DNA from: Labilibaculum euxinicum
Lineage (GTDB): Bacteria; Bacteroidota; Bacteroidia; Bacteroidales; Marinifilaceae
Assembly: GCF_009795715.1 (NCBI RefSeq)
Contig: NZ_WTCR01000015.1
Span: 62,001-126,000, forward strand
Reading direction: 5' to 3'
Length of the DNA: 64,000 nucleotides
This document shows, piece by piece, positions 18,788 through 27,858 of this stretch. Position numbers and translations under genes: made by a program. Each line of letters begins with the position of its first letter. Positions within the stretch are counted from its first letter, which is position 1. A model generated the notes under the pieces. It had not been told where the DNA came from and did no database searches. It saw nothing but the letters and a program-made list of their open reading frames with translations.

Positions 18788-19738
18788 ATGAATATTACCG
18801 AACTTGTTCAATCTCCTAGATGGAAAAAATTTATGGGCTATGTGTATGGCTGGGGTGCTTCCGTAGTTTTAATTGGTGCACTATTCAAAATACAACATTA
18901 CCCATATGCAGGAGAACTTCTTACCGTTGGTATGACTGTAGAGGCTATTATCTTTTTCTTCTCAGCTTTTGAACCACCACACGAGCAACCAGACTGGAGT
19001 TTAGTATATCCGGAATTAATTGGATTGGAACCAAGAGAAGGTAGTGCCGGAGGCGGTGTTCAGGTTGAAGGACTGGAACAATTACAATCATTCCTAGAGA
19101 AAATGAGTGTTCATCCGGACAAAATATCGAATTTAAGTCAAGGGCTTGCAAAATTAACCAACGTTGCAGAAAACCTTTCAAACCTGTCAGAAGCAGCTAT
19201 TGCAACCAATGGTTACATTGAAAGTATACAGAAAGCATCAAGTTCTGTTGGAGAATTTTCTAATAGATACGCTGAATCAACAGAAGAAATATCTAATTCA
19301 GCTCAAAAATTAAGTAATTCTTATCAGGAAACAGCAAATATTGTTTCTTCATCAGGTGAAGGATTCGCTAAAAATGTGAACGATTCAGGAAATAAATTGT
19401 TGGAGTCCTATCAAAATATGGATAAATCGTTGCAAACCGGATTTGATAAAATTTCTGAAAACAGCAATACGTATAATGGTTCCATGTCAACATTGAATAA
19501 TAACCTGTCATCACTGAACGCGATTTACGAGTTGCAGCTAAAACAAAGTGACGAGCAAATAACTAATTCGAAAACTGTACATCAGGATTTGGGTAAAGTT
19601 CTTGAAACTCTTACTGTAACTCTACAAAATGCACAAGCTTACAAAAAAGAAACCGAACAGTTAAACGAAAATCTTGCCGCGCTTAATACCATATACGGTA
19701 ATATGCTGAGCGCCATGGATGTAAGAAAGAAAAATTAA
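18788..19738 (+). CDS. gldL: Type IX secretion/gliding motor protein GldL (PorL)
   Basis: Inner-membrane protein that with GldM forms the proton-driven motor of the type IX system. Two membrane segments lie at about residues 20-40 and 48-64. They include the conserved KIQHYPYAGELL loop and a Glu in the second helix (VEAIIFFFSAFEPP), the position implicated in proton coupling in this family. A long cytoplasmic tail (residues 100-316) is predicted helical or coiled coil, rich in Ser/Asn/Gln heptads. This tail is normal for the longer Bacteroidota GldL forms. The gap to gldM is 23 bp. Confidence 0.94.
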   Translation: MNITELVQSPRWKKFMGYVYGWGASVVLIGALFKIQHYPYAGELLTVGMTVEAIIFFFSAFEPPHEQPDWSLVYPELIGLEPREGSAGGGVQVEGLEQLQSFLEKMSVHPDKISNLSQGLAKLTNVAENLSNLSEAAIATNGYIESIQKASSSVGEFSNRYAESTEEISNSAQKLSNSYQETANIVSSSGEGFAKNVNDSGNKLLESYQNMDKSLQTGFDKISENSNTYNGSMSTLNNNLSSLNAIYELQLKQSDEQITNSKTVHQDLGKVLETLTVTLQNAQAYKKETEQLNENLAALNTIYGNMLSAMDVRKKN

Positions 19739-19761
19739 TTTAACTGTCAAGCTAAGCTGAA

Positions 19762-21309
19762 ATGGGAGCAACGAATTGTAAAGAAACGCCACGGCAAAAA
19801 ATGATTGGGATGATGTATTTATTCCTGACAGCAATGTTAGCGATAAATGTATCAAACGAAGTCCTTAATGCTTTCACGATTATTGATAATGGTTTGGCTA
19901 AAACCATTCAAACCTTCGAAGAAAAAAATGAAAATAAATATAAGGATTTCCTAATTGCCTTGGAAGCAAACCCGACTAAAGTTCAGGAAGCTTGGGATAA
20001 TGCTAACAAGATAAAATCCGAATCAAATAAATTATCAAATTTAATCGATTCTCTGAAACATAGAATCGTTAAAACTGCAGATGGTCCTGAATACGATATG
20101 AATAACATCGAGAGTAGAGACAATTTGGATGTACCTCCTGAAATTATGATTATTGGAGGACAGGGTAAAGTTTTACGAAAAGCTATTGATTCTTATCGTG
20201 ATTTGGTATTAAGTCATATTGCAGGAAAAGATTCTACTCTGCGTAAAGCAATTATGAAAACTCTAAATACGAAAAAACCAAAAAAGATGACTAAAGGTGA
20301 TCCAAATTATAGTTGGGAGTCTATACAATTTTCTCATACACCACTAATTGGAGCAGTCACTCTACTATCTAAGATCCAGACAGATATTCGTAGTACTGAA
20401 TCGGATATCGTAAGTTATTTATTCAATCAAATTGAAGCAGAATCTTTTAAATTCAATAAACTAAGGGCAGAAGTATTTTCACCTTCAAATTATATTTTAA
20501 AAGGTGACACCTACGAAGCTCAGGTTTTTCTTGCAGCTATTGATACGACACAAAACCCTAAAATAGTAGTAGATAGAACAGGTCCAATTAGAACATTCAA
20601 AGATGGCCGGGGTATTTACACTGCAGAAGCTGATAAGGTTGGTGAAGTGAAATGGGGTGGTGTGATCACTTATACAAGTCCGTCAGGAATTGACAAAAAA
20701 TATGATTTTGAATCAAGTTATATTGTAGCAGAGCCTAATGTTGTTGTATCTGCTACCAAAATGAATGTATTCTATGTAGGTGTTGACAATCCGGTAAGTG
20801 TTTCTGCTCCGGGATTTTCATCGGACAGAGTACGTGCCAGAATGGACAATGGTAGTTTGGTTAAAAAAGGCGATGCTTATGTTGCAAGACCTAAAGTAGC
20901 ATTTAAAAATGCGAAAGTATTGGTTGAAGCACAATTTGAGGATGGTTGGAGACCGTTACGTACTGTTGATTTTAGAGTGAAACCAATTCCAGATCCTATT
21001 GCTAAAGTTGCAGATTTAGGTGGAGGTAAAATTAAAAAGAATCTGCTCTTGGCACAAACAGGTGTTGATGCGGTTATGGATCATTTTGATTTCGACTTAA
21101 AGTTTAAGATTACCAGCTTTACTGTTTCTACAATCGTTAAAGGCTTCACTGTTGATCAAGAATCCAGATCGGATGTATTTACAAAGGAACAGATTGAAAT
21201 GTTTAAAAATTTAAAAAGAAGTCAGAAACTATATATTGAAGATATTAGGGCAGTTGGTCCGGATGGTGTAACCAGAGACTTACCTACAATTTCATTTAGA
21301 ATTGAGTAA
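19762..21309 (+). CDS. gldM: Type IX secretion/gliding motor protein GldM (PorM)
   Basis: Partner of GldL: one inner-membrane helix near the N-terminus (MIGMMYLFLTAMLAINVS) and a long periplasmic stalk that reaches the GldK/GldN ring. The start ATNCKETPRQKMIGMMYLFLTA is highly characteristic. Four periplasmic domains are expected; the C-terminal part contains VSVSAPGF, RVRARM and a terminal LPTISFRIE. The 515-residue length is normal. It is translated between gldL and gldN with short gaps, consistent with one operon. Confidence 0.96.
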   Translation: MGATNCKETPRQKMIGMMYLFLTAMLAINVSNEVLNAFTIIDNGLAKTIQTFEEKNENKYKDFLIALEANPTKVQEAWDNANKIKSESNKLSNLIDSLKHRIVKTADGPEYDMNNIESRDNLDVPPEIMIIGGQGKVLRKAIDSYRDLVLSHIAGKDSTLRKAIMKTLNTKKPKKMTKGDPNYSWESIQFSHTPLIGAVTLLSKIQTDIRSTESDIVSYLFNQIEAESFKFNKLRAEVFSPSNYILKGDTYEAQVFLAAIDTTQNPKIVVDRTGPIRTFKDGRGIYTAEADKVGEVKWGGVITYTSPSGIDKKYDFESSYIVAEPNVVVSATKMNVFYVGVDNPVSVSAPGFSSDRVRARMDNGSLVKKGDAYVARPKVAFKNAKVLVEAQFEDGWRPLRTVDFRVKPIPDPIAKVADLGGGKIKKNLLLAQTGVDAVMDHFDFDLKFKITSFTVSTIVKGFTVDQESRSDVFTKEQIEMFKNLKRSQKLYIEDIRAVGPDGVTRDLPTISFRIE

Positions 21310-21321
21310 TAAAATTTATAT

Positions 21322-22170
21322 ATGATGAAGAAAAGCTTATTACTAATAATTGGTCTTGTAATGATTTGTGCCTCGTATTCCAGTGCACAAACAAATGCAA
21401 CAAGTGTTTATTCAAAAAATCATATCAAAAACAGAAAACCTATCCCTTATTCAAATATACGTGAGTCAGATGTGATGTGGTCGAAGTTAGTTTGGAGATT
21501 CGTGGATTTACGGGAAAAAATGAACCTTCCTATGTATTATCCAACAACACCAGAAGATGACCGCTACAGTTTAATCGATCTATTGATGTATGGGATTGAA
21601 AATGAAGGCTTAACTGCTTACGAGACAAACGATGATGAATTTAAGGTTCCTATGACGATTGATCAGATTCGTTCGAAGTTTGATGCCCAAAATGATACGA
21701 TCATGCAACGCAATAGATTGACAGGAGAACTTGAACAAAAAATTCTTCCCGGTGAAATGCATACAGATGATGTAAAAAGATATATGGTGAAAGAACAGTG
21801 GTTCTTCGACAAACAAACATCGACTCTACAGGTTCGGATCATTGGAATTTGTCCAATTCGTGAATACATAAAAGATGGCGATTCAGAGTTAGATGGTATT
21901 CAACAGAAAAAACTGTTTTGGATCTATTTTCCTGAAGCCCGGCCTTTGCTTGCTTCTCACGAAGTGTTTAATCCAAATAACGATGCCGCTCGTTATTCAT
22001 TCGATGATTTGTTCTTAAAAAGACATTTTTCGAGTTTTATTTCACAAATCTCCAATGTTCACAACAATCGTCAGATTAGTGAATACACTGTTGGTTTAAA
22101 CTCAATGCTTGAAGCAGAACGAATTAAGAATGAGATTTTCACATTTGAACATGATCTTTGGGAATTCTAA
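21322..22170 (+). CDS. gldN: Type IX secretion/gliding protein GldN (PorN)
   Basis: Periplasmic component that forms the ring with GldK. A signal peptide occupies residues 1-22 (ends SSAQ). The mature region has the conserved IRESDVMWSKLVWRFVDLREKMN segment, KEQWFFDKQTSTLQVRIIGICP, WIYFPEARPLLA, and SFDDLFLKRHFSSFI. The 282 residues fit. It is the last gene of the operon, 12 bp after gldM, and is followed by a strong terminator shared with the convergent manC-like gene. Confidence 0.95.
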   Translation: MMKKSLLLIIGLVMICASYSSAQTNATSVYSKNHIKNRKPIPYSNIRESDVMWSKLVWRFVDLREKMNLPMYYPTTPEDDRYSLIDLLMYGIENEGLTAYETNDDEFKVPMTIDQIRSKFDAQNDTIMQRNRLTGELEQKILPGEMHTDDVKRYMVKEQWFFDKQTSTLQVRIIGICPIREYIKDGDSELDGIQQKKLFWIYFPEARPLLASHEVFNPNNDAARYSFDDLFLKRHFSSFISQISNVHNNRQISEYTVGLNSMLEAERIKNEIFTFEHDLWEF

Positions 22171-22185
22171 AAAAAATATACTGAT

Positions 22186-22218
22186 ATAAAAAAAGGACCT
22201 GTAAGGTCCTTTTTTTAT
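22186..22218. terminator. Bidirectional terminator between gldN and the convergent guanylyltransferase gene
   Basis: Stem aaaaaggacct / aggtccttttt with a 3-nt loop, flanked by A- and T-runs. Confidence 0.9.
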
Positions 22219-23306
22219 CATACGAATTTTTTCCCTTTTGTGATTTTCACATCATTAACAATTTTCCTTATCTCCTGCTCATCCCTTCTACGACATATGA
22301 GCAGAGAATTATCAGTCTCAACAACAATGTAATCCTTTAAGCCCTGCACAACAACCAATTTGTTATTTGGTACATTTACCAGACAATTTTTTGATTCGTA
22401 AAGCATCACATTTTCGCCCTGAATTGCATTCTGATTATTATCCTTAGCAGTATGCTCGTAAAGTGAGCCCCAAGTTCCTAGGTCGGACCAACCAAATTCA
22501 GAACAATACACAAATACACTTTCAGACTTTTCAAGAATTCCGTAATCAATAGAAATATTCTCGCATTTTGGATAAATCTGATCAATAAAACTTTGTTCTT
22601 CCCCAGTGTCAAGTTTATCTAATATGGCCTCAAACAGATTTTTTATATCCGGTAAAAACTTATCGAATGCATCCTGTATTGTTGAAAGTTTCCAAACAAA
22701 TATCCCTGAATTCCAAAAGAATTCGCCCGATTCCTGAAATATTTTTGCCAATTCAAGGTGTGGTTTTTCTGTAAATGTTTTTACAGGATACACATCAGAA
22801 TAATTCTCAACTGCTTTATTTGAAACCTGAATATAACCATAACCGGTTTCCGGTCTTGAGGGAGTAATACCCAATGTCAATAATTTATTTCCATCTTGTA
22901 CGAATTGAATTCCTTCCGACAAAACTCCTAAAAACTTAGTCTCATTTAATATTAAATGATCTGCAGGCGTTACAATAATTGATGCATTCGGATTTCGCTT
23001 TTGTATTTTATGATTGGCATAAGCAATACAAGGTGCAGTATTTCTTCTTATTGGCTCCAACAAAACCTGATCTTCATTTATATTTGGGAGCTGCTGAAGA
23101 ACAAGATTCTTGTAATTAGCATTGGTTACAACGAAAAAATTCTCTGCCGGACAAATGGATGCAAACCGCTCATAAGTCAATTGAATTAGAGTCTTACCTG
23201 TACCAAGAATATCAAGAAATTGTTTGGGTTTATTATTTTTACTTAAAGGCCAAAAACGTGAGCCTACGCCCCCAGCCATAATTACGCAATAATTATTTTT
23301 ATCCAT
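22218..23306 (-). CDS. manC: Mannose-1-phosphate guanylyltransferase
   Basis: Transfers GMP from GTP to mannose-1-phosphate, giving GDP-mannose for mannosylated or fucosylated surface glycans. The nucleotidyltransferase signature AGGVGSRFWPLSK lies at about residues 11-23, followed by KPKQFLDILG and LLEPIRRNTAPCIAYA. FTEKPHLELA, FFWNSGIFVW and FGWSDLGTWGSL are also present. It has 362 residues and lacks the C-terminal phosphomannose isomerase cupin found in bifunctional ManC/AlgA, so it is the monofunctional form. It could feed the same glycan pathway as rfbB, but the genes are not linked. Confidence 0.93.
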   Translation of the reverse strand: MDKNNYCVIMAGGVGSRFWPLSKNNKPKQFLDILGTGKTLIQLTYERFASICPAENFFVVTNANYKNLVLQQLPNINEDQVLLEPIRRNTAPCIAYANHKIQKRNPNASIIVTPADHLILNETKFLGVLSEGIQFVQDGNKLLTLGITPSRPETGYGYIQVSNKAVENYSDVYPVKTFTEKPHLELAKIFQESGEFFWNSGIFVWKLSTIQDAFDKFLPDIKNLFEAILDKLDTGEEQSFIDQIYPKCENISIDYGILEKSESVFVYCSEFGWSDLGTWGSLYEHTAKDNNQNAIQGENVMLYESKNCLVNVPNNKLVVVQGLKDYIVVETDNSLLICRRRDEQEIRKIVNDVKITKGKKFV

Positions 23307-23483
23307 TGGAAATTATTTAACTGAATCCATACCAAATTAAATCGGAATTCAGAGTAGTAAAATTATACCCTAAAATACTGAAAAGCCTTATTAAATCAAA
23401 AAAGAATAGAAATTTCAATAGATACACTTATCCTGGAAGATGGTAAACAAATAATTTGTAATTTTATCGTAAACAAAATAACT

Positions 23484-24224
23484 ATGAACTTGTTTGAAAA
23501 CGTAGGAAAATTCTCAAGATTTCTTGTATTGGTATTTTCAAAACCAGAAAAAGGCAAGACTTTATTTTCACAAATAATCCGTGAGATTGATAAACTCGGA
23601 ATCAATTCCATTGGGATTGTTGTTATTATATCACTATTTATGGGAGCCGTTATAACCTTGCAAACGGCATACAATATGCTTAATCCTTTACTTCCGGATT
23701 ATTTGGTTGGCTATACAACAAGAGAATCAATGATTCTTGAATTCTCATCGACGATAGTTGGTTTGATATTAGCTGGAAAAGTTGGTTCAAACATAGCTTC
23801 TGAAATTGGCTCGATGCGGGTAACTGAACAAATTGATGCTTTGGAAATCATGGGAATCAATTCTGCCAATCATTTGGTTTTACCCAAAATTATAGCGGCA
23901 ATTTTTATTAATCCATTTCTATACGTGCTAAGCGTGTTTGTAGGAATAACTGGTGGATTACTTGCTGGTTATCTAACAAGTACAGTTAATTTAGCCGACT
24001 ATATTGATGGCGTGCAATATGCTTTTATTCCTTATTACATTACCTATTCCCTAATAAAAACAGCTGTTTTTGCCTTTATAATAACAGCAATACCATCCTT
24101 CTATGGATATTACGTAAAAGGAGGTGCACTGGAAGTAGGTAGAGCGAGCACAAAAGCTGTTGTAAACAGCAGTATTCTAATTCTTCTTGCTAATGTGATT
24201 CTCACACAAATCCTTTTAAAATGA
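23484..24224 (+). CDS. mlaE: MlaE-family ABC transporter permease
   Basis: Inner-membrane permease of the Mla-type phospholipid transport system, which moves lipid between inner and outer membranes. It has 246 residues with five or six hydrophobic segments. Family motifs are GAVITLQTAY, the SMILEFSSTIVGLILAGKVG region followed by GSMRVTEQIDALEIMGIN, and the C-terminal YYVKGGALEVGRASTKAVV. The end overlaps the ATPase gene by 4 bp, so translation is coupled. The MCE-domain subunit (MlaD) and MlaC are not adjacent and must be elsewhere. Confidence 0.93.
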   Translation: MNLFENVGKFSRFLVLVFSKPEKGKTLFSQIIREIDKLGINSIGIVVIISLFMGAVITLQTAYNMLNPLLPDYLVGYTTRESMILEFSSTIVGLILAGKVGSNIASEIGSMRVTEQIDALEIMGINSANHLVLPKIIAAIFINPFLYVLSVFVGITGGLLAGYLTSTVNLADYIDGVQYAFIPYYITYSLIKTAVFAFIITAIPSFYGYYVKGGALEVGRASTKAVVNSSILILLANVILTQILLK

Positions 24225-24973
24225 TCACTGTAAGTAATGTAAATAAATCCTTTGCCGACTTAAAAGTGTTGAATGATATCTCAATCAATTTTGAGGCTGG
24301 TAAAACCAATCTTATTATAGGACAAAGCGGATCCGGTAAAACAGTTTTACTTAAATCAATCATCGGTCTTCATGAGGTTGATTCCGGTAGTATTTTCTAT
24401 AACGACAGAGATTTTACTTCCTTGAATTTGAAAGGAAGAAAAGAGATTCGAAAGGAAATGGGCATGGTATTTCAGGGCGGGGCTTTATTCGACTCTATGA
24501 GTGTTGAAGAAAATGTACTCTTTCCTTTGGATATGTTTTCGGATATGAGTGAAAAAGAAAAAAAAGATCGTGCAAACTTCTGCTTAAACCGTGTTAATAT
24601 ACAAAATTCAAATCACCTGTTTCCTGCCGAAATTAGTGGTGGTATGCAGAAACGTGTTGCCATTGCAAGGGCAATTGCTTTGAATCCAAAATATCTTTTT
24701 TGCGATGAACCCAATTCCGGTTTAGATCCTGTAACTGCTATTTTGATTGATAATCTTATTCAGGAAATTACAAAAGAGTATAATATGACTACCATTATTA
24801 ATACTCATGATATGAATTCAGTAATGGAAATTGGAGAGAAAATTGTTTTTATAAGCAAGGGGAACAAAGTTTGGGAAGGTTCCAAAGATGAAATATTTAA
24901 TACCGACAATAAGGATTTAAATGATTTTGTCTTTGCTTCGGAATTGTATAAAAAGATTAAAAAAATAAGCTAG
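24221..24973 (+). CDS. mlaF: MlaF-type ABC transporter ATP-binding protein
   Basis: ATPase of the same phospholipid transporter. Walker A is GQSGSGKTVL (near residue 34), the Q-loop is MVFQGGALFDSM, the signature is ISGGMQKRVAIARA, and Walker B is YLFCDEPNSGLDP. The H-loop is INTHDMNSV. The 250-residue length is standard. Its ATG overlaps the permease stop (ATGA). Confidence 0.94.
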   Translation: MITVSNVNKSFADLKVLNDISINFEAGKTNLIIGQSGSGKTVLLKSIIGLHEVDSGSIFYNDRDFTSLNLKGRKEIRKEMGMVFQGGALFDSMSVEENVLFPLDMFSDMSEKEKKDRANFCLNRVNIQNSNHLFPAEISGGMQKRVAIARAIALNPKYLFCDEPNSGLDPVTAILIDNLIQEITKEYNMTTIINTHDMNSVMEIGEKIVFISKGNKVWEGSKDEIFNTDNKDLNDFVFASELYKKIKKIS

Positions 24974-25007
24974 TAGAAATCCCACTCGAACATTCTATTC
25001 GATTTAT

Positions 25008-25015
25008 TATCTTTG
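25008..25015 (+). promoter_or_regulatory. Promoter -7 element before the DUF4296 gene
   Basis: TATCTTTG is a full TAnnTTTG match 26 nt before the ATG at 25041. No TTG is found at the right -33 distance. Confidence 0.4.
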
Positions 25016-25040
25016 CTTTCAGATCAACAAGAAATAATTC

Positions 25041-25868
25041 ATGAATAAAATACTACTTTTCTTTATTTGCTGTGCATTCACCTTTTTGATATCCTGCAAA
25101 AAAAATAATAAAAATACTCCTCAGTTAAATGAAGATCAATTCACTAAGATGCTTATTGATATTCATATTATTGATGGAACTTTAGAATCCCAGAATATTT
25201 ATCGCTCTGGAGATAATTATCGCCCCAGCTACTATTACAATTCTATTTTTCAGAAATACAATATCACCCGTGATCAATTTGATTCCTGCGTATCCTATTA
25301 TTCTAACGATACGAAAAGATTCACCCAAATTTACGATGTGATTATAGATTCACTTAACCGACTTGAAACTCAATATCGTATTGAGGTTAAAAATAAAAAA
25401 CTGGAACAAGACACTGTAAACCTTTGGACAAAAAAACAGAATTGGAGAGTTCCTGAAAAAGATAAAAACCAAGTTGATTTTGCAATTCCAATCAAAGAGA
25501 AAGGAATTTACACCATTAAAGCTTCCATTAAAATATTTAAGGATGATCAAACAGATAAACCTAAATTGGAGGCTTATTTTTGGAAACAGGATAGTTTGGG
25601 CGAAGAACATAAAGTAAGCTTTATGCCACGGCCAATTGCTAAAGAAATGAAATTTAACACTTATGAATTAAGTTTGTCCTATCCGGATTCGAGCTACACA
25701 GAGCTGCGTGGCAACTTATTTGCCGGAGAAAATGATCTTGTTGAGTTTACTCAGCATTTCGAAATTAAGGACATCATAATTTTCAATCCGCAGATTAGAC
25801 CTGATTCCCTGCAGGTGATTAAGGAATTAAAGCAAGATGAGGAACAAAACCTTAGGCGTGTGCGATGA
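25041..25868 (+). CDS. DUF4296 domain lipoprotein
   Basis: Lipoprotein of 275 residues with signal peptide and lipobox LISC (Cys near residue 19). The N-terminal DUF4296 domain (about 30-115) has the pattern QFTKMLIDIHIIDG...YYYNSIFQKYNITRDQFDSCVSYYSND. These domains are Bacteroidota-specific and of unknown function. The C-terminal 150 residues look like a beta-sandwich region. It ends in an ATGA overlap with the next gene, which implies a coupled operon. Confidence 0.82.
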   Translation: MNKILLFFICCAFTFLISCKKNNKNTPQLNEDQFTKMLIDIHIIDGTLESQNIYRSGDNYRPSYYYNSIFQKYNITRDQFDSCVSYYSNDTKRFTQIYDVIIDSLNRLETQYRIEVKNKKLEQDTVNLWTKKQNWRVPEKDKNQVDFAIPIKEKGIYTIKASIKIFKDDQTDKPKLEAYFWKQDSLGEEHKVSFMPRPIAKEMKFNTYELSLSYPDSSYTELRGNLFAGENDLVEFTQHFEIKDIIIFNPQIRPDSLQVIKELKQDEEQNLRRVR

Positions 25869-26680
25869 GAAAAATAGCGGCGAACTACATTTTTCCAGTT
25901 ACAGCTACTCCTCTAAAAAATGGAATTATTGTACTTGATGAGAAAAATTATATTGTCGATATAATTGATACGAAGGGACAATTTAAAGAAATTCAAAATC
26001 TTGAATTCTACAGTGGTGTAATTATTCCCGGATTTATTGATGTATTTACCTTACTCAGTATTTCTTCTTTTTCAAGAAATGATTTCAAAAAATGTTTGCA
26101 GGATGATTTTGGTTCTGCACTTAAAAAGAGCTTACTCAAAAAAGAAACTACCCCTACTGCAGTACAAAGAGGGATTAATCAATTAGAAGCTTATGGAACT
26201 GTTGCCGCGGCAGACTATTTCACTGTAAATGATCATGCTGAGCAAAAACGAAAATCTAAATTGTATTTTTCTGATAGTAACGCTGCAGAATCAAACTGTT
26301 CGTTACAAATCCCAATATCAAACAAGCAGCTAAATCCAACCCAATCCATTCTGTTGAATCAGATGATCTTAGAAAAATTGAATGGGTTTATACCTGCTGC
26401 AAGTGAAATGAACCGATACTGCATTGGAACAGGGTCACTTGGAACGCATTTGAAACTATCTGTTTTTGAGGAATTAAAAGCTTTGCAGGAAATTCTGCCG
26501 GCACTTACGTTTTGGGAATTGATTAAATGGGGAACCATAAACGGAGCAAAACATCTACAGATTGAAAATAAATTTGGAAGTCTTGAAATTGGTAAAAAAC
26601 CTGGCTTAAACCTGCTCACAAATCTTGATCATTCCAATCAGAAATTTAACACGGCAAGCGAACTGAAAGTCCTTGTTTAA
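25865..26680 (+). CDS. Shortened amidohydrolase-family protein lacking metal ligands
   Basis: 271 residues, whereas related amidohydrolases have about 380. The N-terminal beta-sandwich strand (YIFPVTATPLKNGIIVLDE) and the C-terminal end (KWGTINGAKHLQ, FGSLEIGKKPGLNLL) are clearly of the dihydroorotase/chlorohydrolase superfamily. The usual PGFxxxHxH metal motif reads PGFIDVFTLLS, with no histidine. The catalytic Asp of the GTDSL motif is Gly in GTGSL, and the middle of the barrel is much reduced. The reading frame is nevertheless open and translationally coupled to the DUF4296 lipoprotein. It is probably a non-catalytic descendant. Confidence 0.75.
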   Translation: MRKIAANYIFPVTATPLKNGIIVLDEKNYIVDIIDTKGQFKEIQNLEFYSGVIIPGFIDVFTLLSISSFSRNDFKKCLQDDFGSALKKSLLKKETTPTAVQRGINQLEAYGTVAAADYFTVNDHAEQKRKSKLYFSDSNAAESNCSLQIPISNKQLNPTQSILLNQMILEKLNGFIPAASEMNRYCIGTGSLGTHLKLSVFEELKALQEILPALTFWELIKWGTINGAKHLQIENKFGSLEIGKKPGLNLLTNLDHSNQKFNTASELKVLV

Positions 26681-26743
26681 TCAAAGTGAATTAACTCCAC
26701 GATTTAAACTCTTTATTTTAATGGATCAACTCAGGAATTTATC

Positions 26744-26751
26744 TAAATTTG
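26744..26751 (+). promoter_or_regulatory. Promoter -7 element before the radical SAM gene
   Basis: TAAATTTG is a full consensus match 23 nt before the ATG at 26774. The -33 box is not obvious. Confidence 0.4.
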
Positions 26752-26773
26752 GGCAACAAAAAAAAACGTATAA

Positions 26774-27553
26774 ATGGCTACTTTTCTCTTCGATAAAATT
26801 ATTTTCGGCCCCGTAAAAAGCAGAAGACTTGGGGTTTCATTAGGTATTAATTTATTGCCTAACGATTGCAAACTCTGCAGTTTTAATTGCATTTATTGTG
26901 AATGTGGCTGGAATCCGGATCACTCTGAACAGAAAATTAACTTTCATCCTAAAGATCAGGTGAAAGAAAGTCTATTCGAGAAATTGAGCCTGATGAAAGC
27001 CAATAATGAAGATCTGGATGTGATTACCTTTGCAGGAAATGGTGAACCAACACTTCATCCTGAATTTAGCGAAATCATTAATTACACGATCGAGGTTAGA
27101 AATCAAGTATTTCCACAGGCAAGAATCGCTGTCCTTTCTAATTCATCGATGATTCACAAAAAGTCGGTATTCGAAGCTCTAAATAAGGTAGATGATAACA
27201 TTTTAAAGCTGGATGGCGGAACAGAAGAAACCATAATCAATTTAGATCAGCCGGTTGGAAAGTTCAATCTAAATAATACGGTTGAACTTCTTTCAAAATT
27301 TGATGGCAATTTAATCATCCAAACCCTTTTTATCAGAGGAGAATACGAGGGTAAAATTATAGACAATACAACCAAAGAAGAAATAGAAGCCTGGTTGACT
27401 CACCTGCAAAAAATCCAACCTAAAGAGGTGATGATTTATACCATTTCGAGGGATACGCCAAGTGATAATCTGGAGAAAATATCAATGGAAGAATTGCAGC
27501 AAATTGCACAAAAAGTAGAGGATGCCGGATTTAAAACACAAATCAGCGGTTAA
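26774..27553 (+). CDS. Radical SAM protein
   Basis: 259 residues. The 4Fe-4S radical SAM motif CxxxCxxC is CSFNCIYC (residues about 36-43), preceded by GPVKSRRLGVSLGINLLP, which is typical of a family of small radical SAM proteins annotated by analogy to wyosine-type enzymes. The SAM-binding GNGEPTLHPEF segment follows the cluster. The extra cysteines CKLC/CEC around the motif might hold a second site. The substrate is unknown. It is monocistronic by spacing: 93 bp before it and 305 bp after. Confidence 0.85.
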   Translation: MATFLFDKIIFGPVKSRRLGVSLGINLLPNDCKLCSFNCIYCECGWNPDHSEQKINFHPKDQVKESLFEKLSLMKANNEDLDVITFAGNGEPTLHPEFSEIINYTIEVRNQVFPQARIAVLSNSSMIHKKSVFEALNKVDDNILKLDGGTEETIINLDQPVGKFNLNNTVELLSKFDGNLIIQTLFIRGEYEGKIIDNTTKEEIEAWLTHLQKIQPKEVMIYTISRDTPSDNLEKISMEELQQIAQKVEDAGFKTQISG

Positions 27554-27858
27554 TATTTTGTCTTCGTAAAACGATGAGGTGCTATCGGTTCCTGAAATTC
27601 ATTTTTAATGCTCAACGGGAGCTGAGGTAAATTTCATAAAAACATTTTACCCTCCAAAAGCCCAATAGAAAAGGAATTATTGTTGTTGTGAGGTGAGATT
27701 TTTAACTTCATTATTACGTCTGCAAATATCTTTTGTTTCTCCATTCCAGAAGTTTTTTTACAATAATTGCTTATATCTCTTTTTTATTTGCAATTACTCT
27801 CTAAAAGTATAACTTTAAGTTTATTACAAAATAAAACCTAAGAGAAAACAATAAATCT
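27554..27858. other. Intergenic region with no recognised element
   Basis: 305 bp, AT-rich and non-coding. A TAACTTTA box near 27812 could serve as a weak -7 element for the next gene. I see no terminator hairpin or RNA motif. Confidence 0.4.

Noticed and set aside
16417-22170. porP-like/gldKLMN cluster considered as a novel system
   Set aside because: Gene content and order match the well-described type IX secretion core of Bacteroidota.
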